Assembly (NCBI RefSeq): GCF_958450345.1
Contig: NC_088784.1
Coordinates: forward strand, 71,697,747 to 71,761,746
Source of the DNA: Calliphora vicina
Taxonomy: Eukaryota; Arthropoda; Insecta; Diptera; Calliphoridae
Reading direction: 5' to 3'
Length of the DNA stretch: 64,000 nt
Below are positions 22,333 to 34,440 of the stretch, piece after piece. Positions within the stretch are counted from its first letter, which is position 1; every line of letters starts with the position of its first letter. The translations under genes were made by a program, and so were the position numbers. The notes beneath the pieces are model-generated. The model was given only the letters and a program-made list of their open reading frames with translations. It ran no database searches and was not told the DNA's origin.

Positions 22333-24384
22333 ATAAGATTTAAATACTTATTGATAGGACTAATGATCTAAAGTAGATTCAATAATTATTCATAAAATAT
22401 CTGGAACAGATAATTACACTTTGTGTAATTTTTTGAGTCATGGAAATATAACCATATACGGACACCACTACGTGATAAAAGACCAAACAAAAAGACCCGT
22501 GTCTCACAGTTTTGCCCAAAGTCATGCACTTTTTTATAGGTCCCCAAGATTTGGGGCCTCGGTGTCAATGATAATTTTCTCAGGTTCATATCTTGCAAAC
22601 TGTTCGGAATTTTGATTTACTCTCTGAGGCAAAGTTGTAGACCTTGTCATAAAGAACAAAATAGGTTGCATTGTGTTATCTAATCATTGGTTCAAGAATT
22701 TAATGGCATATTTCCGGTTTCCCCAATGATCTGAAATAAGTTTTGTATAAATCGAAGTAACTTAACCAAATTTTGGCTGCCATTATTGGTCAGAACTCCG
22801 TGCTAGTGTATGGGTTACTTTGACTTGTTTAAATGTTTCTCAAAACACCAATTGTACACCACGTATATGCACTGCAACCTTTTCCATTTGATTACAGTAA
22901 CAAGCTCTTAGTTAATCTAGTTTCTTGCTGTTGTTTGTTGATTTTTCTTTGGCTTAATGTCTTTATAGCCATGTAAAAAAAACATGTTTGTATGTTTTTC
23001 TTTATACATTTGTTTCCCAGTGCAGTGGTTACTTTTGCCTTTAGGCCATGCTCTCATATTTAACAATCAATTGGTTGGTTTGATTAGTCGAACATGCAGT
23101 GACACCCTCATATGACACAATATAATTTAATTAAAAATTCTAATTTATTTATTTTCAATAATAATAATAATAGTATTATAATAAAAAAAATTGTATGCAA
23201 TATGTATTTACTTTAAGCCGGGCATAATAATGGAAAATTATATTGTTAGAGGTGGTTAAAGGAAGGAGCCAGAATTATGTATGTGTTCTGTTATTGTTAA
23301 GAAGATAATTAATAATTTATTTTTATTGATATAAATAGATGTAAAACAGCATAAACAAATATGAATAAAATAATAATTTATGAAAAAAAATAATAGAAGA
23401 AACAAAAATTAGTTAATAATGGACTAATATTACACAAATGACTACTGAAATTATACAGTGTCAAATAAGTGGCGGTATGTCAAATAATTGTTAAATACAA
23501 GACTTTAAAGCTTTATTATAAATATTTTTAGTTAATAAAATTGTCAGTTAGGAGCTGGAATGACTATGACTTTGGCATGACAAGAATACCTGTTAGAATC
23601 ATTCTGGAAGTATTTCCTTTGAAATATTCCAAAGATTTTACGATTTTATCAACAAACCTCCCTGTAGCTCAGTTTTTGTTAAAACCGGGTGATTATAAAT
23701 TCAATTTTTGTCGCATCACTGTTGCAAAATATCCATATTTATAATAATTGTTTTTTTTTCAATTCCCTCTACTGTACTCCGTCGCAGTTAGTAGTATAAC
23801 ATTGATAGTATTTAGCAGTTATTTGCATGGAAAATCATTATTCAAAATGATATTTATATCCACCACGAAGTGTCACAAAGTATTTCGCTTTTATTATTCT
23901 AGTCACACATTAATAATAAATATATTCGTTTTAGCTTTTCAGAGAGTGTGATTTTATTTTCTTGGCCCAGTTTGGGTTTTTTCCTGCTACTAAATAAAAC
24001 TAAAGGAAACAATAAAAACATATTTATACACCCGCAACGACTTTTAATTACGCTTTAGCAACAGACCGATTGGAAAGGAATATGTGTGGAAGTTATAGAT
24101 TTAGTAGAATTACACAGTTCGAGTATTAGAAAAATAGTTTTAAACATCGCCTGGTTTGATGCTGTTTAAGAGAACAAATTAAAAATAATTAGATTTGAGC
24201 TTTGTTCTATGCTAAACAATTGGTGAATGGGTTAATTTTCAGAACCAAAATAATCAGAGTCATTATGAGTTCCTTTGTCAAATTGCTAAGGAGCCATTTT
24301 ACTATTTTTTAACTCGTCTTTAGTACGAAAAAAGTCCTATGCATTTTATATTGCCGTTAAATGGCAAACATATTAAAATAATAT
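22333..24384. other. Non-coding, nothing firmly recognised
   Basis: About 2 kb of A+T-rich DNA. The patch 22390-22760 is less A+T-rich and has overlapping frames on both strands but no motif. Frames at 23541-23744 and 23748-23951 are low complexity. Confidence 0.45.
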
Positions 24385-24912
24385 TTATATGGATTCCGAA
24401 CCAAAAGAACTGCTCATATTTTGAGGCCAGGAACGAATCAAGCCAATATCGTATACTTTGTTCCAAAGTGAAGCGTGTCACAGCCATGGATATTTGACAT
24501 TGGTGTCGATCCATTGAATTCATATTTCATCGCAAGTAATGATGCGGTGTATTAATGCTTTTCTTTTATAGAGTTCAATGTTCAATTCGGGTATGCAAAA
24601 TCATCTTCCAAGGTCATTCGGCTTCATTTCATATGGTACCCAATTACCCTGCTTTTGGATGATTCCTGCTTCTCGCAAACGTTTTTTAATTACTGTTTGA
24701 TTTGCTCCCTATGATTTAGCAAACTCTTGTTGAGTTTTACAACAATCTTCACGGAGTAATGCTTTTGTCTTCCGTATTAAAATCACCACTTGTGAACCGC
24801 ACAAATCATCTCTCATACGTTGAAACCGATGCACACTGGTCGATCCCATAGGCCAAAAATAAAAAATCAAAGTTTGTCACCTAATTTGTCATCACTATTT
24901 CTTCATAATAAA
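24385..24912 (-). mobile_element. mariner (mauritiana-like), internally deleted copy 3
   Basis: The minus strand carries the 5' coding part (CGSQVVILIRKTKALLREDC in pieces, IIQKQGNWVPYEMKPNDL near 24630) joined by a large internal deletion to the C-terminal YWLDSFLASKYEQFFWFG near 24430. The catalytic centre is gone. It lies head-to-head with the next copy; the two meet near 24913. Confidence 0.75.
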
Positions 24913-25500
24913 AACTTCATATGCGGGAAGTTTTGCTTTACTACTATTATTTAAAAAAAAAAGTTCCGATGAAGCACAAAGATTGCTCGCCAAAGCTTAT
25001 GGTGAATGTGTTCCATCGGTTTCAACTTGAGATGGAAAATAGATCAATAACGATAACCCGATGTGAATGAGATAATACCCGAATCTACACCAAAGCCAAA
25101 CATCCATGGCGCTAGGTAATGCTCTATATTTAGTGGACGAAAAAGGGTTCTATATATTATGAGCTGCTGTATTTATAATGAAGTGGTTGGAAAATTTTGC
25201 CTCACCCGCTTTATAGTCCAGACCGTACCCCGTCCGACTACTATTTGTTTCGATCGATGCAGACTGCTCTCTCTGGGATACGAATCACTTCCGAATAGAG
25301 TATCCGATATTGACTTGATCGTTCTTGGCCTCAAAAGATGATCAGTTCTTTTTTCGCGGAACCCCGATGTTGCCAGAAATATGGGAAAATGTCATAGCTA
25401 ACAATGGCCAATACTTTAAAAAAATTTATATTGTACAAATATTTCAAAATAAAAGCTAAAAATATCAAAAAATTACACAATTTTAAGTCATAAGCGCATT
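24913..25500 (+). mobile_element. mariner (mauritiana-like), internally deleted copy 4
   Basis: It starts in the N-terminal coding region (CATATGCGGGAAGTTTTGC), passes through LTKAYGECVPSV-like sequence near 24990, and after deletions shows LPHPLYSPDRTPSDYYLFRS near 25200, including the third catalytic Asp (PSD). The tail is CAATGGCCAATACTTTAAA and a decayed terminal repeat TTTTAAGTCATAAGC near 25485. Confidence 0.75.
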
Positions 25501-25549
25501 ATTTAGATGACATAGTAATTGAGATATACATAGGTAAACAAAACAAGGT

Positions 25550-25745
25550 TGTTTGCTTATATCTCAACCCTTTGTGGCTCGATTTTAAAAAGCAACTGAA
25601 CCAGTACTAAAACCGCTATATTGATATATCACACATGTCTGTAAGCTGTTTAAGCGCCTCCTAAAGGTGATTTCAAGAGATATGGCCTCCACTATCTATA
25701 ACGATCCAGAATATATTAGCTCTGCATCCAAGGATGTAGTAGAAA
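25550..25745 (-). mobile_element. mini-me/DINE-1-type fragment
   Basis: Read on the minus strand it shows TATATTCTGGATCGTTATAG, the family core, and to its right a block like that between GTCY and the ATGGCTGAGATATAAG region of the copy at 3799. Both ends are missing. Confidence 0.5.
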
Positions 25746-25789
25746 TTTTGGAAGCAATACCATAGCTTAAATTATAGCTACTAAAAGTA

Positions 25790-26100
25790 AAAGCAAGAGG
25801 TATTGCATGATTTGGAGCATGATTTTTGTTCGAGATGTGCCGTTTGAAAAAAAGTCAAAAAAGTTTTTGATTTCGGAAAAAAAATTATTTTTTCAAAATA
25901 TTGAAGAAATAGCTATCAAAACTATTTGGGACACATTTTGCTAAGAACAATAGGTAATAAGTTACATAGATGAGAAAAAACACCTGATTGGCCAAAATGT
26001 AAAAGTTTGACTCCCTCTAACTCTGAGAGTTCTCGACCGATCTTGAACTAACCTTCAAATTCCATCCCGATCGGAATTTTGTTAATGTTACAAACGATAT
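25790..26100. repeat. Relative of the 2061-2428 foldback repeat
   Basis: GAAGAAATAGCTATCAAAAC, ACTATTTGGGACA and GAGAGTTCTCGACCGATCTT match, in the same order, the right half of the repeat at 2061-2428. The left arm is not preserved. Confidence 0.6.
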
Positions 26101-27780
26101 AAACAACCTATTAAATGTGTACATAACTCACTTGCGGTGGTAATAATATATATAAAAAAAGAGATAAAACATTTGTGTTCCAAAGACTAGAGTTAATAAT
26201 ATTAAACTGAAAGAAGAAAAAAAAATGAAGTGAAACATATCTAGCGACAAGATACAAGTATTTATTGCTATTTAACACCTCAATAAATACATGCTATAAC
26301 CAAATCAATAAATTATTTAAAAACCATAAAAATCATGATTTATACTTTATTTAGACACTGAGTAGAAATCTACTACTACTACGTGGATTACTACGACTTT
26401 TGCTATATATATAGTAGACACCAACGTCACTGTCAGACAGATATTGTCTACTACTACTCGTTCTTACAAAACAATTTCATGATTTTTATTTATTTTTTTA
26501 AATTGATGCTTAACTTAAATCCCCTAGAAAACAATAAAATAACTAAATACACAAATAATATTATTAAACATTTCCTAGTCCATTAAATTATAACAACAAT
26601 AAGATTGAGAAGAAGTAGAAAAAAAAGAGGTAAATAAATATTTAATATAGAGTCTGTGGTGATATTTGAGTTGATAAAATGACAGAAGAAAAAATCAGTA
26701 GTATGACAAATGGAAAAGTAAACAAAAACAATTCAAATTAAAATATTTATGGTCGTTAGGTTAGGTTGTATAGAAAACTTAATAAATAAATTAGTAATAA
26801 AAAGTATTTTTGGTTTGAATTTATTTTTATTTTTTAAATAAAAACTTACAAGTCAACACCCTGCCCTACAGTACCAAACTAAATAAGAGATGAGCTTTGT
26901 TATATTTTAGCTCGCTTTGCATTCCGAAACCTTTAAACGAAGTGTGTTTATTGTTCGATTGCTATCGTTAAGAATTACAATACATTATTTATTTGTGTCA
27001 TTTAATATTCAAATTCATTAGTTATGCGAGCCAAATAATAAATATTTTAAAACTAAACCAAAAAATTAAAATAATATACTACATAGTATAAATAAAAACA
27101 CACATTTATAATACGTATTATACTATATATATTATTAAGAGTCCAATATTGCTGCAAATTACTTCATTAGTTACAAATCAAAATGTAAAAAAAATAAAAA
27201 ATAATAATAAAACATTAGAATTACTAATTTCGTAAAACTAGAAATCTGGGTATGGTTGGTTAGATTTCTTGTTTTCTTTAATAGTAAAAACCAACAAAAC
27301 TAAATAATAAAAAACTAATATTGGCGCCAGTCAAAAATCATTAAACAAATTTTATATTTATTTTAAGTTTTTTTTTTCATCTATTCTCAAAATAATACAC
27401 AGAAAACATCAGAAAGTCATAAATATTGAATTATGGTTTTTTAATAAAGAACAACACCTTGTTTTTGTTCTTTTTTTTTTGGGTTGTTTGTTTATTGCCA
27501 TTATTGTTTGTCGTAATTCTAAGAATGACAATTAAACACCAAAAATATAAATAAACAAATAAATATTTAATAGCAAACTAATTTATTTAGGTTGTTGCGG
27601 TTAAAATGTTGACGTACCAAAATCAAGTTACAATAAATGGTAGAGACGTTTTAGCAAAAAATGTTTTATTAAGCATGGGTTTCTTCACTTTTTCCTGGGA
27701 CACTGTACATAAATCAGTGCCTCAGATCATCTCAATTTCTATTGTTTAGAAATTTTTTCGCTAAATTAAATTTTTAGACA
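26101..27780. other. Non-coding A+T-rich, nothing recognised
   Basis: Contains a CTACTACTACTAC tract near 26370-26460 and long A/T runs. No supported frames or element ends. Confidence 0.55.
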
Positions 27781-29470
27781 AAGTAACCATACAGAAAATT
27801 ACTCGTTACTTTTGTACAACCCCTTAAAATTAGATTTAAAACACTTTACAGAAACTATTTTCCAAAAATTATTGAATTCTAAGCAAGTAACCATTTGAAA
27901 TTACAAGAAGTAATCGTTATATGCTCCAATTTACTATTTACTATTTTTGTTATTAAAATATCTTCTTAAAATCCATAAGATTCCAAAAGTAACCATATAG
28001 AAAATTACTCGTTACTGTTGTAAAACTTCTTAAAATTAAATTTAAAACACTTTACAGAAGATATCTTCCAAAAATTATTGAATTCTAAGCGAGTAACCGT
28101 TTGGAATTGCAGCAAGTAATCGGTAATTAAGGTCAATACATCTGCGGATTTATGTAAAACTTGTTAATTAAATCATTGCTTATAAAATTTGTTGAGAACA
28201 ATCAAATTTAATCGATTAAATTCAGATTTGTACAAAAGTAACCATATAGAAAATTACTCGTTACTTTTCTCTAACGTCTTCAAATTATATGTAAAACACT
28301 TTACAGAAGATCTTTTATAAAAATTATTGAATTCTAAGCGAGTAACCGTTTGGAATTGCAGCAAGTAATCGGTATTTCATGTGAATATTTCTACGAATTT
28401 GAGTAAAACTTCAAAATCAAATCATTACTATTAAAATTCGTTGATAACAATCAGAATTGTTTGATAAAATTCAGCTTTGTCCAAAAGTAACCATATAGAA
28501 AATTACTGGTTACTTTTGTCAAACGTCTTCAAATTAGACGTAAAAAACTTTACAGAAGATCTTTTTAAAAAATTATTGAATTCTAAGTGAGTAACCGTTT
28601 GGTATAGCAGCAAGTACTTGGTATTTCATGTGAATATATCTTGGAAATTGTGTGAAACTTGTTAACCAAATCATTGCTAATAAAATTTGTTGAGAACAAT
28701 CAAATTTGTTTGATAAAATTCAGATTTGTGCAAAAGTAACCATATAGAAAATTACTCGTTACTTTTGTTAAACTTCTTATAATTAGATGTAAAACACTTT
28801 ACAAAAGATATTTTCCAAAAATTATTAAATTCTAAGCGAGTAACCGTTTGGAATTGCAGCAAGTAATTGGTATTTCTTGTGAATACATCTGCGAAATTGT
28901 TTAGAACTTGTTAACCAAATCATTGCTAGTAAAATTTTTGGATAAAATTCAGATTTGTACAAAAGTAACCATATAGAAATCTACTCGTTACTTTTGTAAA
29001 ACACCTTCAATTTAAGTTTAAAACTCTTTACAAAAGCAATGTTCTAGAATTTAATAAATTTTGAGTCGATAACCGTTTGAAATTACCATAAGTAATCGGT
29101 ATTCTATTTCCAAAATTTGTAGAATTTCTATAAAAATGTGTAATTAAAACAGCCTAAAAAAATATTTTTATAAAATACATAATTGTCCAAAAATAACCAC
29201 ATAGAAAAGTAGTCGTTATTTTTGTAAAATGTCTAAATGTCTTTTTAAAAAAATTATTGGATTTTAAACGAGTAACCATTAAAATTGATTGAGAAAAATC
29301 AAATTGTTTATAAAATAAAGATTTGCAAAAAAGTAACCATATAGAAAACTACTCGTTACCTTTGACAAACTTTATTAAATTAAGTACATAAAACTTTAAA
29401 GAAGAAATTTATTAGAAATTATAAAATTTTAAGCGAGTAACCGTTTGCAATTATAACAAGTAATCGGTAT
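27781..29470 (+). repeat. Tandem repeat array, period about 249 bp
   Basis: Each unit opens with AAGTAACCATATAGAAAATT then ACTCGTTACTTTTG, and has about 95 bp later TTGAATTCTAAGCGAGTAAC and GCAGCAAGTAATCGGTA. Unit starts are at 27781, 27987, 28236, 28485, 28734, 28963, 29192 and 29331. The three central intervals are exactly 249, 249 and 249 bases; outer ones are shorter and more diverged. The AGTAAC/GTTACT motifs recur in both orientations. No frame runs through the units. Confidence 0.9.
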
Positions 29471-30594
29471 TTTATATAAAATTATATTCGAATTTTTCTA
29501 GAAATTTGTAACTAAATCATTGCCCTCACTTTAAGAATTACTATAGTACCAATGTTTCAAAATTATTTTTTTTTTACTAAAAGTTTTTTTCAGAATTGAT
29601 TAAATTTAAAACAGTACTAAATTTATTTATAATTCTGACATTTGACTAAAAGTTTGAGAAGTTCAGGGTTTGCTGTCAGGTTTCATATGGAAGCAAGTGA
29701 AAAAGTCAGCATTGATCTGTAAGGGATCTGTTGAATAAATTGAAATTGGTACCAGATCTTCACTTTGTGACTTTATCAATTGAATAACTCTCATCCCCTT
29801 GAAATAAAATACTTATTATAATCCCAAATTCTCGATCAAAGGTCACTTCAGTTGAATATAATTCTAATTTTCGTGATGGCCATATTTCATCACATTTTGT
29901 AACCAAATAACAAAAATAAATAAATCAAAATAATTTCGTATAGCAATAAATCCATTGAAATTATTCTTCTGGAATCAAATAAATTTAATTGAAAATTCCA
30001 ACAACTCTTAATCATACAATGATCTTCATTTAATAAATAAACCAACAAAAATTAATAAATAAAATCTGTCAAGTCATGTCTGAAATTTTAAAACAACAAC
30101 ACTAAATTTCCACAAAACAATAAAACAACAAAATATTAAGTGACTAATGCCAAATAAAGGCAAATGTCTGGCCGGCCGTCTAGTCTAATGATTGGGGCTT
30201 AAGAAATGCTTATATTAATCATGATTATTTTTTTGAAGATTTTATTGAAATCCCCCCAAAATAAAAGTAACAATTACAATACGAGTCTGCAATATAAATA
30301 AGAATTTACTTATTAAACGAAATTGGTATTTTGTTGTTAATTATTATTTACAAGCACGTATTTGCCAAATCAGATTGCGATCAATAGGGTGTTTGAACTG
30401 GCTAAAGGAGATTTTATTGGAGTTCATTGCATTCATTAAGAAAAGTTTGCAACAGGGGTAGTACGGAGCATAGAATAAAATATACATAAAGGCGTTACTG
30501 ATATAAAAAAATCTAAGCCATTAATCTGTGTCTTAACTAAAATTTATAGGGGAACTTTTGTCCTTAATTTGTATACAGTTTAAACCCCCAGACA
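29471..30594. other. Non-coding, nothing recognised
   Basis: A+T-rich sequence; one GGCCGGCC-containing patch near 30170. No supported frames or repeat ends. Confidence 0.5.
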
Positions 30595-30800
30595 TTGGTC
30601 TGTCATGACATAAATATATTTATGTCATATTTATGACATATTTCAGAATATATTTATTATTTTCTTTAATCAATAAATGTTACTGTTATATGAATGCATC
30701 TTTCAATTTACACGAGTATATGTCAGAAAATATTTATGTCAAGATATTTTTATGTCATGGCATTTTTATGTCAAGACAGTTTTATGTCAAGACATAAATT
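30595..30800. repeat. Cluster of TTTATGTCA / TGACATAAA motifs
   Basis: TTTATGTCA and its complement occur repeatedly (for example GACATAAATATATTTATGTC near 30608, TTTTATGTCAAGACA near 30767), forming short direct and inverted repeats. It may be a decayed minisatellite. Confidence 0.5.
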
Positions 30801-31864
30801 GTTATTTTTATTGTTACTAAATTCTTGCTCCTAAAAAGTATAGTTTTCAAAATACATTTGTATCAGAATGCCACTCAAGGTGAAGGGTATACAAACATCA
30901 TGTTAAATTCACTTATATTTTCATTTGCTATAAAAACTGAACACTTATAATTCACAAGTTTATTGACATCAATTTATGTCTGTATATGTTTATTTCTATA
31001 TAAAAATAATAAATGTATATTTTTCTACTTGTACAACAATAATTCAACATTTCATTTTCAGTCAGTGTATGGTATTTTTTATGTCAAATACATTCATTTC
31101 AGGCATTTTATTTATAAACAATTTGAATTAATTTGAAACATCTTCAAGTCAATCTTTTTAATGAAAGAACAAAAAATAAATAAAAACAACAGCAACAACA
31201 ACAACAACACCAACATTCAAAATTAAAATGCATCTCAGGTGATTTTGATTTAAATGAACAACATTTTTTATTTATTTTCAATGTTTTTTTTTTTTTTTGT
31301 ATAAAAATTTAATTTAAATTCTTTTATAAAAGTGCATGCATGTCTTCCTTTAAGTTGAATGTGTGATCACTACATGTTCATTTCATTTAAAATCTACACA
31401 TTTATTTCTCTATATGTCTGTCTGTCTGTTTATCCGTTTATCTGTCTGTTCATTCATGCATCCATCTGTGTGTCTGTCTGTCATATGTCTGTACATTTTT
31501 GTAATTGTTGCCATTGTAAAAGTGTAAACGAGTGTCAATCATTTGCTCTGTTGCTCCATTGACCCCAAATGGGGCGAACAAAACTAAAACAGATTTTCAG
31601 CTCTCGTACTCATTCATACACGTTTATAAATAAATAAATTTTATTTATTTAAGTTTTTTCTTTTAATTCATTCGCTATTTGCATTCTCACTTACAAACCT
31701 GGGTATAAATATTCATTTGTTTCCAATGTTATGTTATTTGTCTGCCAGTTGTGTTGTTATTTTTTTATTTGAATTTTTTTTCTTTTCTGTTTTTACAATT
31801 TGTTTCTCTAAGTGTTGGCGAAAAATTTAAATGCCAACAAATCTTTAGCAGATGTATTTTATAA
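30801..31864. other. Non-coding with simple repeats
   Basis: Contains a CAACAACAACAACA tract near 31190 and a TCTG/TCTA tract at about 31412-31492 (TGTCTGTCTGTTTATC and similar). The frame at 31359-31562 is a translation of that microsatellite. No gene is supported. Confidence 0.55.
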
Positions 31865-34322
31865 TTAACCCGAAATAACCCACGGTTACCATATGGTAAC
31901 GCAAAATATGCCGTTATATTTTCACGAATTAATCTAAAAAGAAATAACAGAAGTAACAGAAATACATTCAGATTAATGTAAAACATTTGTTGTTTGCCAA
32001 ACAAGTGTATTTTTTTTTATTCTGAGTTAAGTTACCGAAGTTATAGCATCTTCAATTGTGGTCACAAAAAAAAAAAAATTAAATTTTCCGTTTTAAGACA
32101 TGGCACGTCGGTAAGTACTCATTTTAAGTAATAATTTTTTAACGAATTTTAATAAAAACTATATCCGTTAGTAGCTAAAGAAATAAACTATGAAACGTGA
32201 TTTAATTTATTAAGAAAATTTATTTCCTTGTACTATTTTTTTATATTGTTTTCAAGGCGTTACCATATGGTAATCGTGGGTCGCCTAGGGTACAGGTTTA
32301 ATTATTCGCGTTTCATATGAATTTCTGAGATGTTTTGCACATTTCTTGTATAGTTATTAATATTTTGTTGTCATTTCATAAATTTTGCGGTCTTAGGGGT
32401 TTGTCATTACAACAAATGCTCGATTATATTCAAGAGCTTGATGAAGCTGAAGATGATAATGAGCTTACCGATTTACCAACTGCCATTTACATCGAACCTC
32501 CTATAGATGGAAACATATCTGGCGAAGATGATGCTGAAGAAGAATGTGATGGAGTTCCAGATAATGTTTGCCCGGGTCAGCTAAAAGGTGGCTGTGAACT
32601 TGTAATGGCTAGTGGACGCCATTTACAAAACATTGATGAAGAAGATGAACTTGGAGGCATGTTTGAAAAAATTTAAGTTTATAATTGGTTTAATTTTTTT
32701 AATCTTGAATTCGTTAGCCCCAAATGAGGAAGAGTTACACTCTATTATTGTAGAAGACATATCTCAAGATATGGGGGATCAACCAACAACATCAAAGCGT
32801 ACAGCATCGCCGGATAGAAAGCGGTTACGTAAAGTACAACCAAAACCTTCTAATGTTGCATTACCGCCAGGAAACAAGGAAACGATATTCCAGTGGATAA
32901 AGAATAATTCATCATATCTTGTTCCCATTTTTCCAGCTGCAAATTATGAGGATTGTCGTGACTTACTACCACATCAACAATTCGAAAAGTTTTTTGATGA
33001 TGCAATATTGACACACATTTGTGAACAAAGTGCAATATATGCAACAGAACATAATAGACCGAATCCAAATATAACAGTCGGTGAACTGCGCGCATTTATC
33101 GGCATACTGATAGTAACGGGCTTCAATTATCACTCCAATTTGTGGAGTCAGGATGAAGTCATTCGCAACAATCTTGTAAGTAGCACCATGCGTCGGAATC
33201 GTTTTCAAGAGATTTTGCAGTGTCTTTACTTCGAAGATAATTCCAAGGCCCCTTCGAAAGAGGTCGCAAATTTCGATAAAATGTGGAAATTGCGTCCTCT
33301 TACAGACCACCTAAAAGCAAAAATGATAGAGCATTTTCATACTGAACAAAACCTATCCTTCGATGAAAGTATGATAGCCTATTTTGGTAGACATGGTTGC
33401 AAGCAGTTCATTAAAGGCAAGCCATTACGGTTTGGATATAAAGTTTGGTCTCTTTGCACTCCATCGGGGTATCTGGTGAACTTCGAAATTTACCAGGGAA
33501 AGAATCCTCGGTCCAATTCTGAATATGAAGCCAAATTTGGAAAATGCGCGGCTCCATTAGTAAACATGATTGATGATTTCTCCGATGAAATGAAATTGCT
33601 ACCATTTTCATTTTATTTTGATAATTTATTTACCAGCTATCCTTTGTTGGCTTATTTGAAATCCTTTGTTGGCTTATTCAAAATGCTTGGCAGCTTTATC
33701 GAAAAGACCAACCGACAATGACTCAGCTTGAGTTTCGAAAACAACTTGCAGTATACTACTGCAAACATTATGGTACAAAAGCCAAAACATCTGGTCCTAT
33801 GACCTCCCACAGATATGCACAACAGCCGGGTCGAGTTGAACACACTCTCCGTTATGATCAAATTGGACATTTTGTAGTACCATCAAATCGTAGACACTGT
33901 GCTGGTGATCGATGCAAAGTTAACGGAAGAACAGCATGTGTAAAATGCAACGTTGGGCTTTGCGTAAAGTGTTTTGCAAGTTACCATACCAAACCATGAT
34001 TTACATAAGTTCAAAATTTTTTTTTCCTTCTTTTCACAAAAATTAATTATTTTCTTTATTTTTAATTTCAATAAACATGTTTGAAACATCGTTTTTTTTT
34101 TAAGCATATCCAAAAATAATATTTTTTTTTTCGAAAAAAACCTGTACCCTAGGCGACCCAGGATTACCATATGGCAACGCTAGTTTTTCACGTTTTCCGG
34201 AAAAACTAAACAATTTATTGAAAAATCGACCTCATTTTCGTGCTCAGAAGGGCAAAATACATGAGTATACATCTTTTGATCAAAATACAAAACAAAAAAA
34301 GTTCTGGGCAATACCGGGTTAA
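31865..34322 (+). mobile_element. piggyBac-like transposon, near full length
   Basis: The element is bounded by TTAA on both sides (31865-31868 and 34319-34322), the obligate piggyBac target. The ends read CCCGAAATAACCCA inward on the left and CCCGGTATTGCCCA inward on the right. Subterminal inverted repeats pair GGGTCGCCTAGGGTACAGG (from 32279) with CCTGTACCCTAGGCGACCC (34141-34159), and palindromes such as GTTACCATATGGTAAC occur at both ends. Total length about 2.45 kb is normal for piggyBac. It encodes the transposase at 32100-33999, which is disrupted, so this copy is not autonomous but looks recent. Confidence 0.92.
32100..33999 (+). pseudogene. piggyBac-like transposase, three exons, internal deletion
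   Basis: Exon 1 (32100-32110) is ATGGCACGTCG followed by the perfect donor GTAAGT. Intron 1 ends TCTTAG at 32396; exon 2 (32397-32656) continues in frame as GLSLQQMLDYIQELDEAEDD, an acidic N-terminal region typical of the family. A 61-bp intron (32657-32717) has a GC donor (GGAG|GCATGT) and TAG acceptor; splicing keeps frame into exon 3. The RNase H-like core is clear: first catalytic Asp in LSFDESMIAYF (codon at 33362), second in FYFDNLFTSYPLLAYL (33620). Then a deletion joins YLK to QNAWQLYRK with a frameshift and a 22-bp tandem duplication at 33639-33682, removing the third catalytic Asp region. Frame resumes to a normal C-terminus with the cysteine-rich domain (HCAGDRC, CVKCNVGLCVKCF) and stop at 33997. 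Inactive as read; the assembly could be checked for error. Confidence 0.9.
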
Positions 34323-34440
34323 GACTAACATCTGGTATGGAAACTATTTAAATATTTTGCTGTTGAACACTTTTGTTTCGACAACAATAAGCAGTCATAT
34401 TAACTGAAATGCTAACTAAAGGTTAATAATTTTAAATAAA

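Noticed and set aside
27781..29470. Regularly spaced repeats as a possible CRISPR array
   Set aside because: The whole 249-bp period is repeated with no unique spacers, and the sequence is from an animal genome. It is a tandem satellite.
31359..31562. Open frame of 67 codons with repeated CLS/VYP-type residues
   Set aside because: It translates a TCTG/TTTA microsatellite tract and has no supporting signals.
32850..33310. Minus-strand frames of 81 and 114 codons inside the piggyBac-like element
   Set aside because: They are antisense shadows of the transposase RNase H-like region and have no domain of their own.
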